From Knufia peltigerae (taxonomy: Eukaryota > Ascomycota > Eurotiomycetes > Chaetothyriales > Trichomeriaceae), in contig JAPDRN010000001.1 of assembly GCA_030247855.1 (NCBI GenBank), forward strand, positions 434,001 to 498,000: DNA of 64,000 nucleotides, in the 5' to 3' direction. The notes under the pieces were generated by a model. It ran no database searches and was not told the origin of the DNA. It was given only the letters and a program-made list of their open reading frames with translations. Position numbers and translations under genes: made by a program. Below are positions 12,273 through 23,497 of this stretch, one piece after another. Positions within the stretch are counted from its first letter, which is position 1. Every line of letters starts with the position of its first letter.

Positions 12273-13609
12273 TTACTCAATGGTAAACAGTTGATCTGCC
12301 GTGCCGCTACATGTAGCCTGGTCTAGTCTGCCCGATGAGTTGGGGACTAGACAGACATCTCCCGATCCGTTCTCTGGCTGCAGAGTCAGGCTGGTCTGTC
12401 CAGAAGTAAATGTGAACAGTTGGCTATTGGTAACTGTGCCACCACCATCGGCTCTCCCTCCACAACTGAACATAATGACCGTATCTTCCGCCGCTCGTCT
12501 TGGATCAAAGTTCAAGCAACCCTGTGTGAGAGAACTGACTATCAAGGCAGAGTTTGGTTGATCGTTGTGCTTTCCTGCGGTAATGACATCCCACTGCTGA
12601 TTGGCGCTTCCATCGCATGGTTGGAGAACAATCGGTATGAGGTTTTCACGGAAATCGCCGGCTGTTGGGTCGATGAATAGACATTGGCCATCAGCGGACT
12701 TGATTGCGACAGACGAGAAGGCTCGGGTGGCGGTAACATCACGAGGATTCGCTTCAGCGACTGCGGAAGAGTTAAGGACAGCACCTGCGCGAGAGACTGA
12801 AACAACGGAGGCTGAAGTGGTAGATGCTGCTGCGGTTGGCGAAGTGGTGGGTGGTGATGTAATCGTTTCTATCTCCAGGCCTGAAGTTGAGGTAGGGCTG
12901 ACAACCTCGACAGCGGTAGTGGCAGATGTGAGCGAAGCTGAGGCGACTGCTGTTGAGGCGCTGATGACATCCCCAAATGTGAACGATTGGTTTGCGTCTG
13001 TGGCATCACATGCAGTCTGGTCAAGCACAGCTCCGCTCACCGTCAAACACGTACCAGGCGAATTTACCGGAGAGAATGACTGTGGGCCTGCACTTCCGGC
13101 GAAAGGGAAGAGCTGAGAGTCTGTGACGCTGCCACCACCATCGGCACGGCCGCCACAAGAGAACAGGATCACCTGGTTTCCTGCTGCGCGACGTGGGTCG
13201 AAATTGAAGCAAGCTTGAGTCAATGTGCTCACAATCAACATCATGCCTGGTTGGTCATCATGCTTTCCAGCCGTTATCACATCCCAAAGCTGTCCGTCAC
13301 TCCCATCACAGGTTCCAACTTCAATAGGCGTTAAATTAGCACGAAAATCCCCAGACAGCTCGTCGACGAAGAGACATTGCCCCGTGGAAGTCTACCCATA
13401 TCAGTCAACAAGCGATGCCAGTCGATACAGAAGATTCCAAGTACCTTGATGGGAACGGAAGAGAACGCTCTCGTCGCAGTGTCATCTCGTTGTTGAGCTT
13501 CCTCGAATGCCCCCTGGTCTAGTGCTGTCACAGTGCGCTTCTCGGCAACTGGGAGGCCTGCAATCAACGATGCACTCCCGAGAAGCGCAGCACAAAGAAG
13601 GGCCACCAT
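12273..13609 (-). CDS. secreted protein with two ricin-B-like beta-trefoil repeats
   Basis: Predicted 427 aa from exons 13609-13445 and 13391-12273. The N-terminus is a clear signal peptide (MVALLCAALLGSASLIAG) followed by EKR, a likely Kex2 site. Two homologous modules of about 140 aa follow. Each starts with a T-A-T-R-A-F-S-S-V stretch and contains GQCLF(V/I)D, a QLWDVITAGKH or QQWDVITAGKH motif (the QxW signature of ricin-B folds), NFDPRRAA and a CGGRADGGG block. A Ser/Thr/Val-rich linker joins them and is probably O-glycosylated. Cysteines are evenly spaced, as in disulphide-bonded extracellular domains. Carbohydrate binding is the family expectation; no catalytic domain is attached. I make no claim of toxicity. 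Confidence 0.8.
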
Positions 13610-14752
13610 GATCGTTTAAAAATGAACAATATAATACAACCAAAAAGAACGTCTGCACCAGGCGAAAGAATGATAACCTGGTCAACAGGCGTGTGGGATA
13701 GAACGAACGACGAAGAGAATGTTGCTTCAAAAAAAAAGGTTGATAAAACCTACCCAACAAGCTTTCAGGTCTATCATTATATACAGCATTGTCCAATTTC
13801 CACCTGCATTATCATGTTATCCTTGATGAATCTGCAGAACCTTGCATGGTAGCTTCATATAGCATTCCGGCGTTCGACGAGACACCTAATGTTTCGCCTT
13901 GATGTTTCAACAGCCCTTAGCGTTGGTCAGGTAACACTGACAGTCGACTTCACTTATCCTGGATTCATCTTCTCTGTAGGCACCTTGTCCGAGATCAGAT
14001 CGAGAAGAAGCGCGTTGTCTAGATGAAGAGTCTGGCTAAACGAAGGCAAATGCTGTTGAATGATGCACTCGAAGAACTTTAAGAATGTGCTTGTTTCCTT
14101 GGTGCTTCGTATAACTGGAGCCGAACAATTCAGTCTGACCAGGAGATATTCAGCATTCCAGGGGCTATATTAGTCTCTGGGCGGAAATCTGGCCCCATAC
14201 AATGGAGGCCTTCAGCGTTCATTTTAGGCGACAGCCGAGATATGAAGCGTCAGACTGGGTACATTATTTCCTTCACAATTCGGCACTGAAATCGCCCTAC
14301 GGAATACAGAATATCACTTCGCTAACTGGCCTCAATTCATTGTACTCCAGACTTCTCACCATTTTACCCCATTGCTGTATTTCGATCGACAATGCTCTTC
14401 TCTAGCATCCTGTGTGATCGGTCATGCCATAATCTGCAATCAAGAAAATCCGATTGGCATGGAGACTGAGGCAAGTGTCCACTGGAGACTAACACTGACT
14501 TCTGACTTCCGTGTTGGGTTCACGCCACTCATTGGCTCGATTAGGTATATCGGGTAATGGTCTAGGTAGCTGTACCTGAGACCCGTGCCGTGTAGATATT
14601 ATGTTTTGGCTTACGAGGAGAATCCGCTTCGTTTGAGGTCAGCAATGAAGTTCGGCAAGCGGCTGATATTCCAGCCGATGATTACATTATCTGTTGAAAT
14701 ACTCTCCGAAGAGACTCTGTCATCCTCACCTCTCATCTTCAACCTCAACCAC
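13610..14752. other. divergent promoter region
   Basis: About 1.1 kb between the minus-strand lectin-like gene and the plus-strand FAD-linked oxidase. I see no gene or RNA. Confidence 0.45.
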
Positions 14753-14804
14753 ATGGCACTCGCCCATCTACCAGCTAGCGACACAGTTCCTATCTTCGAA
14801 AGCA

Positions 14805-16208
14805 ATGGGTCCACTTTCACTGCCGTTCAAATGCGAAGTACTCATTCCAGAATCTGGCCAGTCGCCAAAAGATGTCATCCATCGATGGTCCGACAGCTTC
14901 CTGGATCTTCCAGCCATGATTGTAAAGCCAAAGTGTGAGGAAGACATTGTGGATGCCCTTGTTTTCGCCAAACAGAAAAACCTTACAGTGACGACTACAA
15001 ATGGTGGTCGGGCACCATTCGTCGTAATCACAACCAAAACTCTCTATCTGGACATGGGAAACTTCAACCAGGTGTCAGTGAATACTTCCTCGAATACTGT
15101 CCGCGTCGGAGGAGGTGCCTCTACCGAGGAAGTGATTGCGAGTACTACAGCTGAAGGCTACTATACCCTGTGGCCGAACTCGGACGCTGTGGGTTATGTA
15201 GGATGCTTACTAGGAGGCGGGTCTGACACAATGAATGGGCTACACGGTTTTATGGTGGATGCCGTCGAATCGATGCGAGTTATTACAGGAGAGGGAATCA
15301 AGCTTGAAGTCAGTCCGTCTTCCACAGGGCAAGAACGAAACCTATTCAATGCTCTTTGTGGCGCAGGCTTTGGACTAGCTATTGTCACCTCAGTCAACAT
15401 GAAAGCTTTTTCGATAGCATCCTTACATCTCACAAACGATTGCATTTGGACGCGCCGAGTGACTCTTCCTTCGACTGCAGTTGACGTCGCCACCCAAGTG
15501 TTCAGCAGCATCCGCACACTACCGCCTCCTCTCCACCTTACCATGGTCTGTATAAGAGCCCCTCCGAGCTCACCTTCGCCAGGAAGTCCATTGATCATCA
15601 TCACTGCGAACTATTTTGGACCCAGTCACGAAGGAGAAAAAGCAACTTCGTTTCTTTATGAGCCAGAATTGCTGGACCGGGCTCTCAAGGCGGACACGGA
15701 GCTGGTCCCATTCGCTCTTGCTAACGCACCTCTGAAACCTTTAAGCGCCAACCATGGCTACAAAGGGTTTTCAAGCACATTCCTACAAACCATAGATAGC
15801 CAAACTATTCAAGTTGCCATTGAGAAGTGGATCGAGCTGGGAAACGAGTACAGGGATGCTTACCCAACAACACTGATATTCAACAAGTGGAATTCAGAAG
15901 CCATTGATCGGAATGGCCAAGAAGAAGCTGGAAATGCAAAGTTTTTTGAACACCGCGGATTTAAGATGATGGCGTTTTCGATGCGCTGGTGCATGAACGA
16001 AACGACAAGGCAGGTATTGGACAATTTCGGCGATGAGTTCTTGAGAATTGTGAGACGCAATGAGCAAGGCCCGTATCACTGTATGGCAAATAACCAACGT
16101 CCCGGAATGAACCTCGAGGAACTATTCAGCAAGAAGAGACTCGAAGATCTGAAGCATGTGAAGTCCACCTGGGATCCCGACCACGTCTTATGGAGCCCGT
16201 ACCACTGA
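14805..16208 (+). CDS. FAD-linked oxidoreductase, PCMH/BBE-like
   Basis: Berberine-bridge-enzyme-like FAD oxidase of 467 aa, counted from the first in-frame ATG at 14805. The PCMH FAD-binding domain begins at about residue 25 (RWSDSFLDLPAMIVKPKCEE). Its pyrophosphate loop is VTTTNGGRAPFV, and the second FAD segment contains GYVGCLLGGGSDTMNG and NALCGAGFGLAIVT. The C-terminus (MKHVKSTWDPD-like: LKHVKSTWDPDHVLWSPY) matches the BBE C-terminal motif. The usual covalent-FAD histidine of GGGHS is replaced (NGGR). No signal peptide is seen. The ATG at 14753, in another frame, starts a segment (LPASDTVPIFESNG) that resembles the N-terminus of relatives, so the true start may be there with a frame change between. 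It precedes the ALDH on the same strand. Confidence 0.82.
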   Translation: MGPLSLPFKCEVLIPESGQSPKDVIHRWSDSFLDLPAMIVKPKCEEDIVDALVFAKQKNLTVTTTNGGRAPFVVITTKTLYLDMGNFNQVSVNTSSNTVRVGGGASTEEVIASTTAEGYYTLWPNSDAVGYVGCLLGGGSDTMNGLHGFMVDAVESMRVITGEGIKLEVSPSSTGQERNLFNALCGAGFGLAIVTSVNMKAFSIASLHLTNDCIWTRRVTLPSTAVDVATQVFSSIRTLPPPLHLTMVCIRAPPSSPSPGSPLIIITANYFGPSHEGEKATSFLYEPELLDRALKADTELVPFALANAPLKPLSANHGYKGFSSTFLQTIDSQTIQVAIEKWIELGNEYRDAYPTTLIFNKWNSEAIDRNGQEEAGNAKFFEHRGFKMMAFSMRWCMNETTRQVLDNFGDEFLRIVRRNEQGPYHCMANNQRPGMNLEELFSKKRLEDLKHVKSTWDPDHVLWSPYH

Positions 16209-16783
16209 TATGTGGCCTGGAGAAGATCTTGACACACCAAATCATTTGATGTAAACTGGTCCAAGAGGCCATGAACTGAGGTGACTAAGCTTTGGTCTGT
16301 CCACAGCGATCTCCAGTTCACGTCGCTAAAGACCGACACCGCATAGCAATTTTGTAGCACAACCATATCAGACCAAAAAGTGAAGAAGAGACATTAGAAC
16401 CAACCAAACATTACAGCGATTGCGAAGACAAATATCATAATCCCCTGGCCATCTGAATAGTCTAATTTGACCAGGAATTCAATGATGGCATTGGGTTGAA
16501 CGACAGTCCTACAGCGAGTTGGATCTCCTGTGCCGCCCATCGGATATAAGCAGCCTATACAACACATCTTCATAGGTCAACTTGACCACCGAGATGTCTC
16601 GCCAAACGCCGCTGGATTCCACCAGCAGGACCCTTTGATAACATGGTATGATTTTCTTAGGCTTTCGCTCCTGGTTGTGACGTACATTCAACGGCCTCCA
16701 GCAGAAGCATAGACAAAATCATTCCCTGCAAGTGATTTCATCTTCTCGTTATCATTACAATCTAACAGGTACGGCAAGGCAAC
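16209..16783. other. ALDH promoter region
   Basis: Spacer of 575 bp with no gene. A CCG-N5-CGG site at 16533-16543 is a possible Zn2Cys6 target. Confidence 0.4.
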
Positions 16784-18423
16784 ATGGGTTCTATCGGACC
16801 CTACAGCGATGCTGGAGGGGCCTTTAATCCTTTCAAAGGCTACTTTAACAGCATTGACGGCACCCTGAGGCCCACGAAAGAGACCAGGCATGGCACGAAC
16901 CCAGCAACGCTTGAGACGTTGCCAGAAGTGCCAGTAGCTACCGAGAAAGAAGTCCAAGCTGCAGTCAGCGCCGGACAGCGGGCTTTCAAGTCATGGTCTC
17001 AGAAACCCTGGTCGACGCGTCGCGATGCCGTTCTATCTTTTGCGGACGCCATCGAAACTCATGCTCAGGGTTTGGCCGAGTTACTTACTATGGAGCAAGG
17101 CAAGCCGGTATGGTTGCAGCAACTATGTGAGGTGACAGAACCAAAGTTGGACTAAATCAGAACGCAGACGTCACTGGCCACCGGTGAGGTCTCCTATACC
17201 CTCAATTGGATGCGCGGTATGGCCAAGATCGAATTCATCGATGAGATGAGAACGACAAAGCAAGGGTCCAAGGTCATCATTCGCTATGTCCCACTAGGCT
17301 TGACCGTGGGCATTCTCCCTTGGAACTACCCGGTCGCTCAGCTGTGTCAGAAGATGCTGCAAGCTGTGCTCACAGGGAATACTATCATCATCAAGCCCTC
17401 CCCCTTTACACCATACTGCGGGCTCAAACTGGGCGAACTGGCCCAACGATGCTTCCCACCCGGGGTAGTTCAAGTGCTCAGCGGAGATAATCTGCTGGGC
17501 CCAATGCTCACTGGGCACCCTGACATCAAGAAGATCAGCTTCACAGGATCAACAGCTACAGGGAAGCACATTATGCAGAATGCCGCGAAAACTCTGAAGC
17601 GAGTTACTCTGGAACTGTAGGATATGCTGAATACAAAAAAAAAGACTTTCATTTACCATTGTCTAGGGGTGGCAACGATCCCGCAATCGTCTGTAAAGAT
17701 GTCGACGTTGGCGTCGTAGCACCACAAGTAGGTCTCGGAACTTGGGGTTCTTCTCCCTGGGTAAGATAAAGATGCACTGACTGACAATATCTACAGATTG
17801 CAAGCCTAGCCTTTTACAACTCAGGTCAAGTCTGTCTGGCAATCAAACGAGTGTACGTACATGCGTCCATCTACGACAGCTTCAAGTCCGTCGTTGTGCG
17901 CCACGTGAATGGTCTCAAGGTCGGCAACGGACGGGAGGATGGCGTCGCACTTGGTCCGGTCCAGAATCAAATGCAGTATGACAAGGTTTCCGGCTTTCTG
18001 TCTGCTGCTGAGAAGGAAGGCTGGACCGTCGTAGCGGGTGGTGTTTCGACCAAACAACCCGGCACAGGATATTTCATTCAGCCCGCCGTCATCGACAGGC
18101 CTCCGGATGATTCATCCATTGTCACGGAGGAACCCTTTGGACCCATCATGCCCTTACTTGCCTGGACGGACAAGGACGATGTGATCTCTCGGGCCAATGA
18201 CACCCCGATGGGGTTGGGTGCGTCGGTTTGGTCCAAGAATCTCGACGAGGCTCGATCGATCGCCGAGAAGCTGGAAGCCGGTAGCGTCTGGCTGAATGCA
18301 CATCTTGCGCTTGACGTCAGCGTTCCTTTTGGCGGCCACAAAGAGAGTGGCATCGGGTGCGAGGGAGGTATCGAGGGGCTCAAGGCCTTCTGTAACATTC
18401 AAAGTCTGTACCTGAGTTCATAA
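16784..18423 (+). CDS. NAD(P)-dependent aldehyde dehydrogenase
   Basis: ALDH superfamily enzyme of 486 aa that oxidises an aldehyde to the acid. Exons: 16784-17107, 17168-17616, 17667-17727 and 17797-18423 (1461 nt, in frame). The cofactor motifs VGILPWNYP and FTGSTATGKHI are present, as are the general base Glu257 in TLELGG (split by intron 2) and the catalytic Cys291 in FYNSGQVC. The C-terminal motif EEPFGPIMPLL and the PFGGHKESGIGCEGG signature complete the fold. No organelle-targeting signal is seen. It closely resembles succinate-semialdehyde/omega-amino-aldehyde type ALDHs, but the substrate cannot be assigned. Between an FAD-linked oxidase and a DAO-type oxidase, it is well placed to remove an aldehyde formed by oxidative deamination. 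Confidence 0.93.
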
Positions 18424-18630
18424 ACGAGTCGCTAGACGATCATGCTTGGACACTGGGACTTCCTGTGAGGTCATAGAAATATTATAGATTGCACAGCGTC
18501 ACTTGATCTTGAACAGCAGGCTAGTCAGAGAAATAACAAGGAATGGATCAGATGTCCCAAAGAAAATACACAGCCTTGAAGTGCTTTTTGAAACACGTTT
18601 CTGCCACATTGCTTTTCGTATTGTTGTCTC

Positions 18631-20283
18631 TCACCAAGTCTCGAGACGATCCAGGAACAGACTGATTGACCCTTCTGGGCTCATCCCGTCCAGCCTCTCC
18701 TTTTTGCACGCAAACTCGTCGATGGGGAACCAGGGTCGAGCCTGATCCTCGCGTCCCGTCACCAGGTGGGCGAGACCTTTGCCAGTGAGCCAACAGTTCA
18801 CCATGCCGAAACCGTTGAACCCGGCGGCGATCCATTCGCCTCCGACCCGGGGGTCACAGTCTTCGCGGGTCGACCACTGCTTGGTCAACCTTCCGACCAA
18901 GGGCAACCCGTCACCCGTGCATCCCATGATCCCGGTCCACTTGCGGACGATCTGGGCCTCCTTTCCATGCTCGAGGGCCCGACCGGCCGCGGTCTCGAGG
19001 CGTTCCAGGCAAGGTAAGCTCAGCTGACTATCGTCGGAGCATCCCAAATCTTGCGCCTGCACGGCGAGATTGTCCTCCTCAGAGGGGATTCCGGAGCCTT
19101 TCTGGAGGAAACCACCGCCCCAGTAAAGACAGCCGTCGGGCCCAGCCGATTGGGTGATGTAGTCGAAGCCTTGCCTGTAGATGGCACTCCAGGACCTTTC
19201 GGCTCCCAACCTGGGGAACTGCGGTGGCACAGATTGGACCGTCATTTGTCCCCTGAAAGGCCACAGTTTACCCCTGAGGGCAGGCAACAGGTGTGCCGCG
19301 AACCCGTTCGTGCAATGTATCACGTGCTTGGCCGAGATGGAACCTCTGGTTGTCTGAACGCGATAAGGATGGGTGAACGACGAACTTCGTTCCACGGCCG
19401 TCACGGGAGTGTGTGTCTCCAGGGTAACCTGGCCTTCGTTCAACAGCTTCTTCAACACGGCGCCGACGAAGCGATATGGCCAAGCCGCCCCTTCGGGTCC
19501 TCTTATCGTGCCGCATGCCTCTTGAGACAGTCCCAAGTTCTATTTGTGATGGTCAGTCTCTCTCTTGCTTTACTTGGGGACGAGAGAGTAGTATCATCAA
19601 CGTACCTTGAGCTCAACACGATCCTCTATCGCTGTCCACTTCCCTCTCTCTTGGGGAAAATCTTCCAGAAATTCCGTCAGGCACGCCTTGGATCCCTCCC
19701 ACGCCTTGAGGTCGTAAGACGTGCTGAGGGATTGGGTCCGGCGTACAAGTCCAGGCTTGCCAGCCTCTCCAAGGAGGGCGGCTTCTTGACAAAAGGCGTC
19801 CAGATGGGCCATGCGGAACTTCATGATTTTCATGCCGCTCTCTTTGCCAAAGAGGGCCTTCAAGCCAGAGTAGTCGCCCCATGGCGAGGCTTTGATGTGT
19901 CCCCCGTTGCGACCCGTGGCGCCAGAGATGGCGGCGCGAGCCTCGAGGATGATGATCTTCAATTGTGGTTCCAGACGGAGTAGATGTTGTGCGGTGCTGA
20001 TGGATGTGATACCTGAGCCGATGATGACGACGTCGGCACCTTGAGGCAGAGTATTCGATCTGGAGTGAGCAAATGGGTGTTCAGGATCTTGCCAATACGA
20101 CATGGTTGGGCTGTCAGCTGGTAGACCAGGGTCCTTTCTCAGCCTATCCTCGATTTCTCGTCTGGCCTCTTTCTCCCGAGCCTCTGGCGTCGACCCCATC
20201 GAGGGCGGCGACATTGTCATTGTCAGTTGTGCTAGCCTGTCGCCGGCCTTGTTGACTGAATTGTTAATGGTGTCACGGGTCAT
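18631..20283 (-). CDS. FAD-dependent oxidoreductase, DAO family (amine/amino-acid oxidase-like), copy 1
   Basis: Predicted 528 aa from exons 20283-19606 and 19539-18631. A Rossmann FAD-binding loop (VVIIGSGITSISTAQHLL) at about residue 85 is followed by ISGATGRNGGHIKA, which is characteristic of OrdL/PuuB-like DAO proteins. Later come CTNGFAAHLLPALRGKLWPF, a WTGIMGCTGDGLPLVG segment and the C-terminal FAD motif GEWIAAGFNGFGMVNCWLTG. Family members oxidise amines, N-methyl amino acids or gamma-glutamyl amines to aldehydes or imines with release of H2O2. It shares a 780-bp divergent promoter with the first carboxylesterase and is tail to tail with the ALDH (207 bp). A plausible alternative start is Met22. 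Confidence 0.88.
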
Positions 20284-21063
20284 GGCGATGGTGTTGGTGG
20301 AGCAAGAAGAGGATTGCCGAGTGTACGTGATTTGATAGAGGTTGTCAAGGACAATCGCTTTCGATATATACTCTGTTCAAACAATTAGCGGAGCGTCAGA
20401 AGCAAAAATGTAAGGTGATATGTCACACGTATTCTGTATTTTTATCTGCCCATGAGTCCATGACTCTCGACAAACGCCGACGAGGCTCCTTTCACTGGTG
20501 CATGAGGTTGGTATGGGGTGACGCTAGTACCAAACAGGCAGGCAGTGCCGAACGCCCCCCTCGAGGATATCCGAGATCAGATGTTGAGGCGGAGCCCGAG
20601 CCTGGATATGAAAGTTTGGATGTTAGTACAGTAGAGTGGATGATTATTTTAGCTAATATCTTGCTGGAATATCGTAATGCGTAATCCCAAACATAAAGTT
20701 CTCCGTTGCCTCTGCTCTTGTACTCGGACTGTAAATCAGTCCCCAGATAGAGGGTTACAGATCACGTGGGGGCCAGACAGTAAATCAATGGGCAGCGGGC
20801 GTAAGCGAGGACCTCTGCACACTGCAGTTGCAAACAGCAGATCCAGACCCCGAGAGACTCTCTCCCACATTCAAAATCCATTCCTGTTATGCAAGTTGAA
20901 GAGTAAGAAATAATTTCCATTTAAATGATCCGAGGGTATACCATGTGTGTCACTCGCTCCAAATCATTGTTGTCCTACTTCAGCCTGGAAATTTCCTACC
21001 ACGCCTACAGACTAAACAAATAAAAGATAGCCAAACAGAATAGACCAGGCGAGGACATAGACA
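20284..21063. promoter_or_regulatory. divergent promoter of DAO copy 1 and carboxylesterase 1
   Basis: 780-bp region with no gene. It contains a CACGTG E-box at 20763-20768 and an AGGCGG half-site at 20587-20592 that matches half of the palindrome at 30513-30525. Shared control of both flanking genes is inferred from geometry. Confidence 0.45.
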
Positions 21064-22853
21064 ATGTCGTATCAAACACCAACAGGACAGGCGCATTTGG
21101 CCATCCCCGAGCTCGGAACAGCGTCAGGTTTCGAGTATGCTTCGGGAGTTCGACAATTTTGTGGTATCCCCTACGGAAGATTGGCTAAAAGATGGACGCG
21201 AGCTGTGATCGCGGACAGTTGGGAGAATGGAAAACACGATGGGACCAAGCTAGGGTGAGTGTTCTTCGAAACCTGCGATTCCATCACACTGGGAATCTAA
21301 GCAATTCTCGCTTTACATGAAGTCTTACTCACGCGACCGTTCTCGAGGATTTCAGTTCTTCAGCACCAAATCCCCCCGAACTTTTTCACGTACCCAACAA
21401 CCTCACACCGGTACCGCAATTTCCACACATGCCGATTCCTCGGTATCAACATGACGACTGCCTTGTCATGAACATCACCACGCCACCACTGTCGTCGGAA
21501 CTGTACCCGGTCATGGTGTACGTCCATGGGGGCGCTTTCATCTACGGCGGAGCCAACCGATCAGTCTTTGACGGAGTGAACCTGGTCAATTATTCGATAG
21601 ACCGAAAAACGCCTGTGCTGTCGTTGGCGCTCAACTACCGCGTCGGAATCTGGGGATTCTTGGCCTCCAGGGACATCCAAGATGATTTGGCCAGGGATGG
21701 CTTTTCAGGCGCCGGCAACTTTGGATTGACAGACCAACGATTGGCCTTTGAATGGATCCGGAAATACATCAGAGCGTTCGGTGGTGATCCCGACAACGTC
21801 ACCATCGTGGGCGAATCTGCTGGAGGAACCTCCATCGCCTTCAACATGACCGAGGTAGAACTGAAGTCCAAGAGTGACTACTGCCCGGGACAGACGTCGG
21901 GCTTCCACCGCGCGATCTGTATGTCGGGAGGTTACACCACAATCCCGGTCATGTCGATGCGGGAGCACGAGAAGCAGTACAGAGCGCTCCTCCGCCGTCT
22001 ACAAATCAATCCAGACGCTCCCGGAGCCCTGGAAGCTCTCAGAAATACGCCCGAGGCTGCCGTGACGGCGTGCAGCATTCCACTCCAAGGTGCCATAGTG
22101 TCCACCTACAACCCTTGTGACGACGGAGTCTTGCTTGGGCCTCACAAGGACGGGACTGACAGCGCCCGTCCGACTTTTGAGAACATGACGTCTCCGCCGT
22201 CGTGGGTCAAGTCCGTCATGTTCGGAGACGTCGGCGACGAGGCGGTGATTTTCCGTCTGAACGACACTTATACCTACTCCATGATCACCGAGCACATGGC
22301 CAAATTCCTCAGTCAGGACCACATCAAGACCATCCTCGATCTCTATGGCGTGACACCAGAACTCCCGCCCAACGAACTACGCGATAGGTTCGAGCTCATG
22401 GCAAGCGACACAGTCTTCCGGGCCGAGAACTACGTAAAAGCGCACCGGTCCAACGTCCCGCAAACGTTCGGCTATCATTTCGACCAACCTTCAACCTTGG
22501 ACAACCCGCTCAAGGGGACTGCCTACCACGCCATCGATCTCTTGTACCTGTTTAGGAACCTTTTCGATCGAATGGACGACCGACAGAAGGCCTTGTCGGA
22601 CACTCTAGCCGGTCACTTTATCGACTTTTCCTACGGCAAGGACCCGTGGGAGAGATTCAATGTCGGTCACAAATGGATGGTATATGGTCCCGACGGACAT
22701 GCACATTTGAAGACCGAGGCCGAGGACGAACCCGTCCGGAGGTACAGTCGAACCGACAAGATCCTGCAAATGGGCGTGTACACCGCCTTTGCAGATGCTC
22801 TGGACTATGTTTCCTGGCAAAGATTCAATACCGCCCAGGAGATTTTAAATTAG
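21064..22853 (+). CDS. type-B carboxylesterase / lipase family alpha-beta hydrolase, copy 1
   Basis: 562 aa from exons 21064-21254 and 21356-22853. The oxyanion hole region is VYVHGGAFIYGG, the nucleophile elbow is GESAGG with Ser at about residue 218, and a conserved FSGAGNFGLTDQRLAFEWI block lies just before it. A late AYHAIDLLYLF segment supplies the probable catalytic His. No signal peptide is found, which differs from many secreted fungal carboxylesterases, so it probably acts inside the cell on an imported ester or amide. It is a paralogue of the gene at 25837-27583: the intron lies at the same point (after 191 coding nt) and long blocks align. It is followed by the permease on the same strand. 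Confidence 0.9.
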
Positions 22854-23347
22854 AAGTGTAGAGGTGTATGCACGGAGTAGAATTCAAATTAGTTTCTATC
22901 GGATGAATAGTACATATCTACTACACAATCCTCTTCGACAAATGCACCAAATTAACCTTGCTGTATGTAAACTGTATTCATCATCGGCCTCCGAGATGTC
23001 TCTTTGTGGCCTGTGTGTGGAAGATTCTTTAACCTTGTGACCTCACAAATCTCGTGTGTCACTATCACTACCTATGTGAAACTTGATAAGCTGGTAGGGT
23101 GAGGCTGTGACCGGTTGAGTACCCTTAAAGACTCTCACAAATACCGTAGAGATAGGCGGTTCCATGCCCTCCAGTGCTAGTCTAGTAGTGACCCTGGGGG
23201 ACGTCCTTCCAGTGGGCCGCTTACGCCCGGGCCAAAGCTTAGATAGCAGTACACGAGGCCTATTTTCGCTTAATACCGAAAGCGGGGAGGAGGATCCCAA
23301 AGGTCGGGCCCATGCTGCTGGGGAAGACAAGGTGGTCGAGAACGTTT

Positions 23348-23354
23348 TATATAA
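23348..23354 (+). promoter_or_regulatory. candidate TATA element of the permease
   Basis: TATATAA about 145 bp upstream of the ATG at 23498. Position fits a fungal core promoter; function is inferred. Confidence 0.3.
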
Positions 23355-23394
23355 CGACCGTGGGAGAAGCCTTAGCTTGGGAAAGAGACAGAGC

Positions 23395-23418
23395 TGTTGT
23401 TGTTGTTGTTGTTGTTGT
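23395..23418 (+). repeat. (TGT)8 microsatellite in the permease leader
   Basis: Eight uninterrupted TGT units directly upstream of the permease coding sequence, probably transcribed in the 5' UTR. Confidence 0.9.
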
Positions 23419-23497
23419 CCACCAACACCGACGATCTCTTAACAAAGGATCACCCTGGGGGCCGGTCTCTTTTTCTGTTTCCATCACCATCATCACC

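Larger units (their letters stand above)
22854..23497. other. permease promoter and leader
   Basis: Spacer of 644 bp with a TATATAA at 23348-23354 and a TGT trinucleotide tract at 23395-23418, about 80-100 bp before the permease ATG. I see no gene. Confidence 0.45.

Noticed and set aside
12601..13116. 171-codon plus-strand frame
   Set aside because: Antisense to the secreted beta-trefoil gene; Ala/Thr/Val-rich shadow of the Ser/Thr linker.
14809..14850. Intron with GTCCAC donor to fix the frame of the FAD-linked oxidase
   Set aside because: Only 42 nt, poor donor, and it leaves the reading frame out of phase.
19051..19983. 310-codon plus-strand frame
   Set aside because: It lies antisense to DAO copy 1, whose motifs are unmistakable; the long antisense frame follows from codon bias of the real gene and has no domain.
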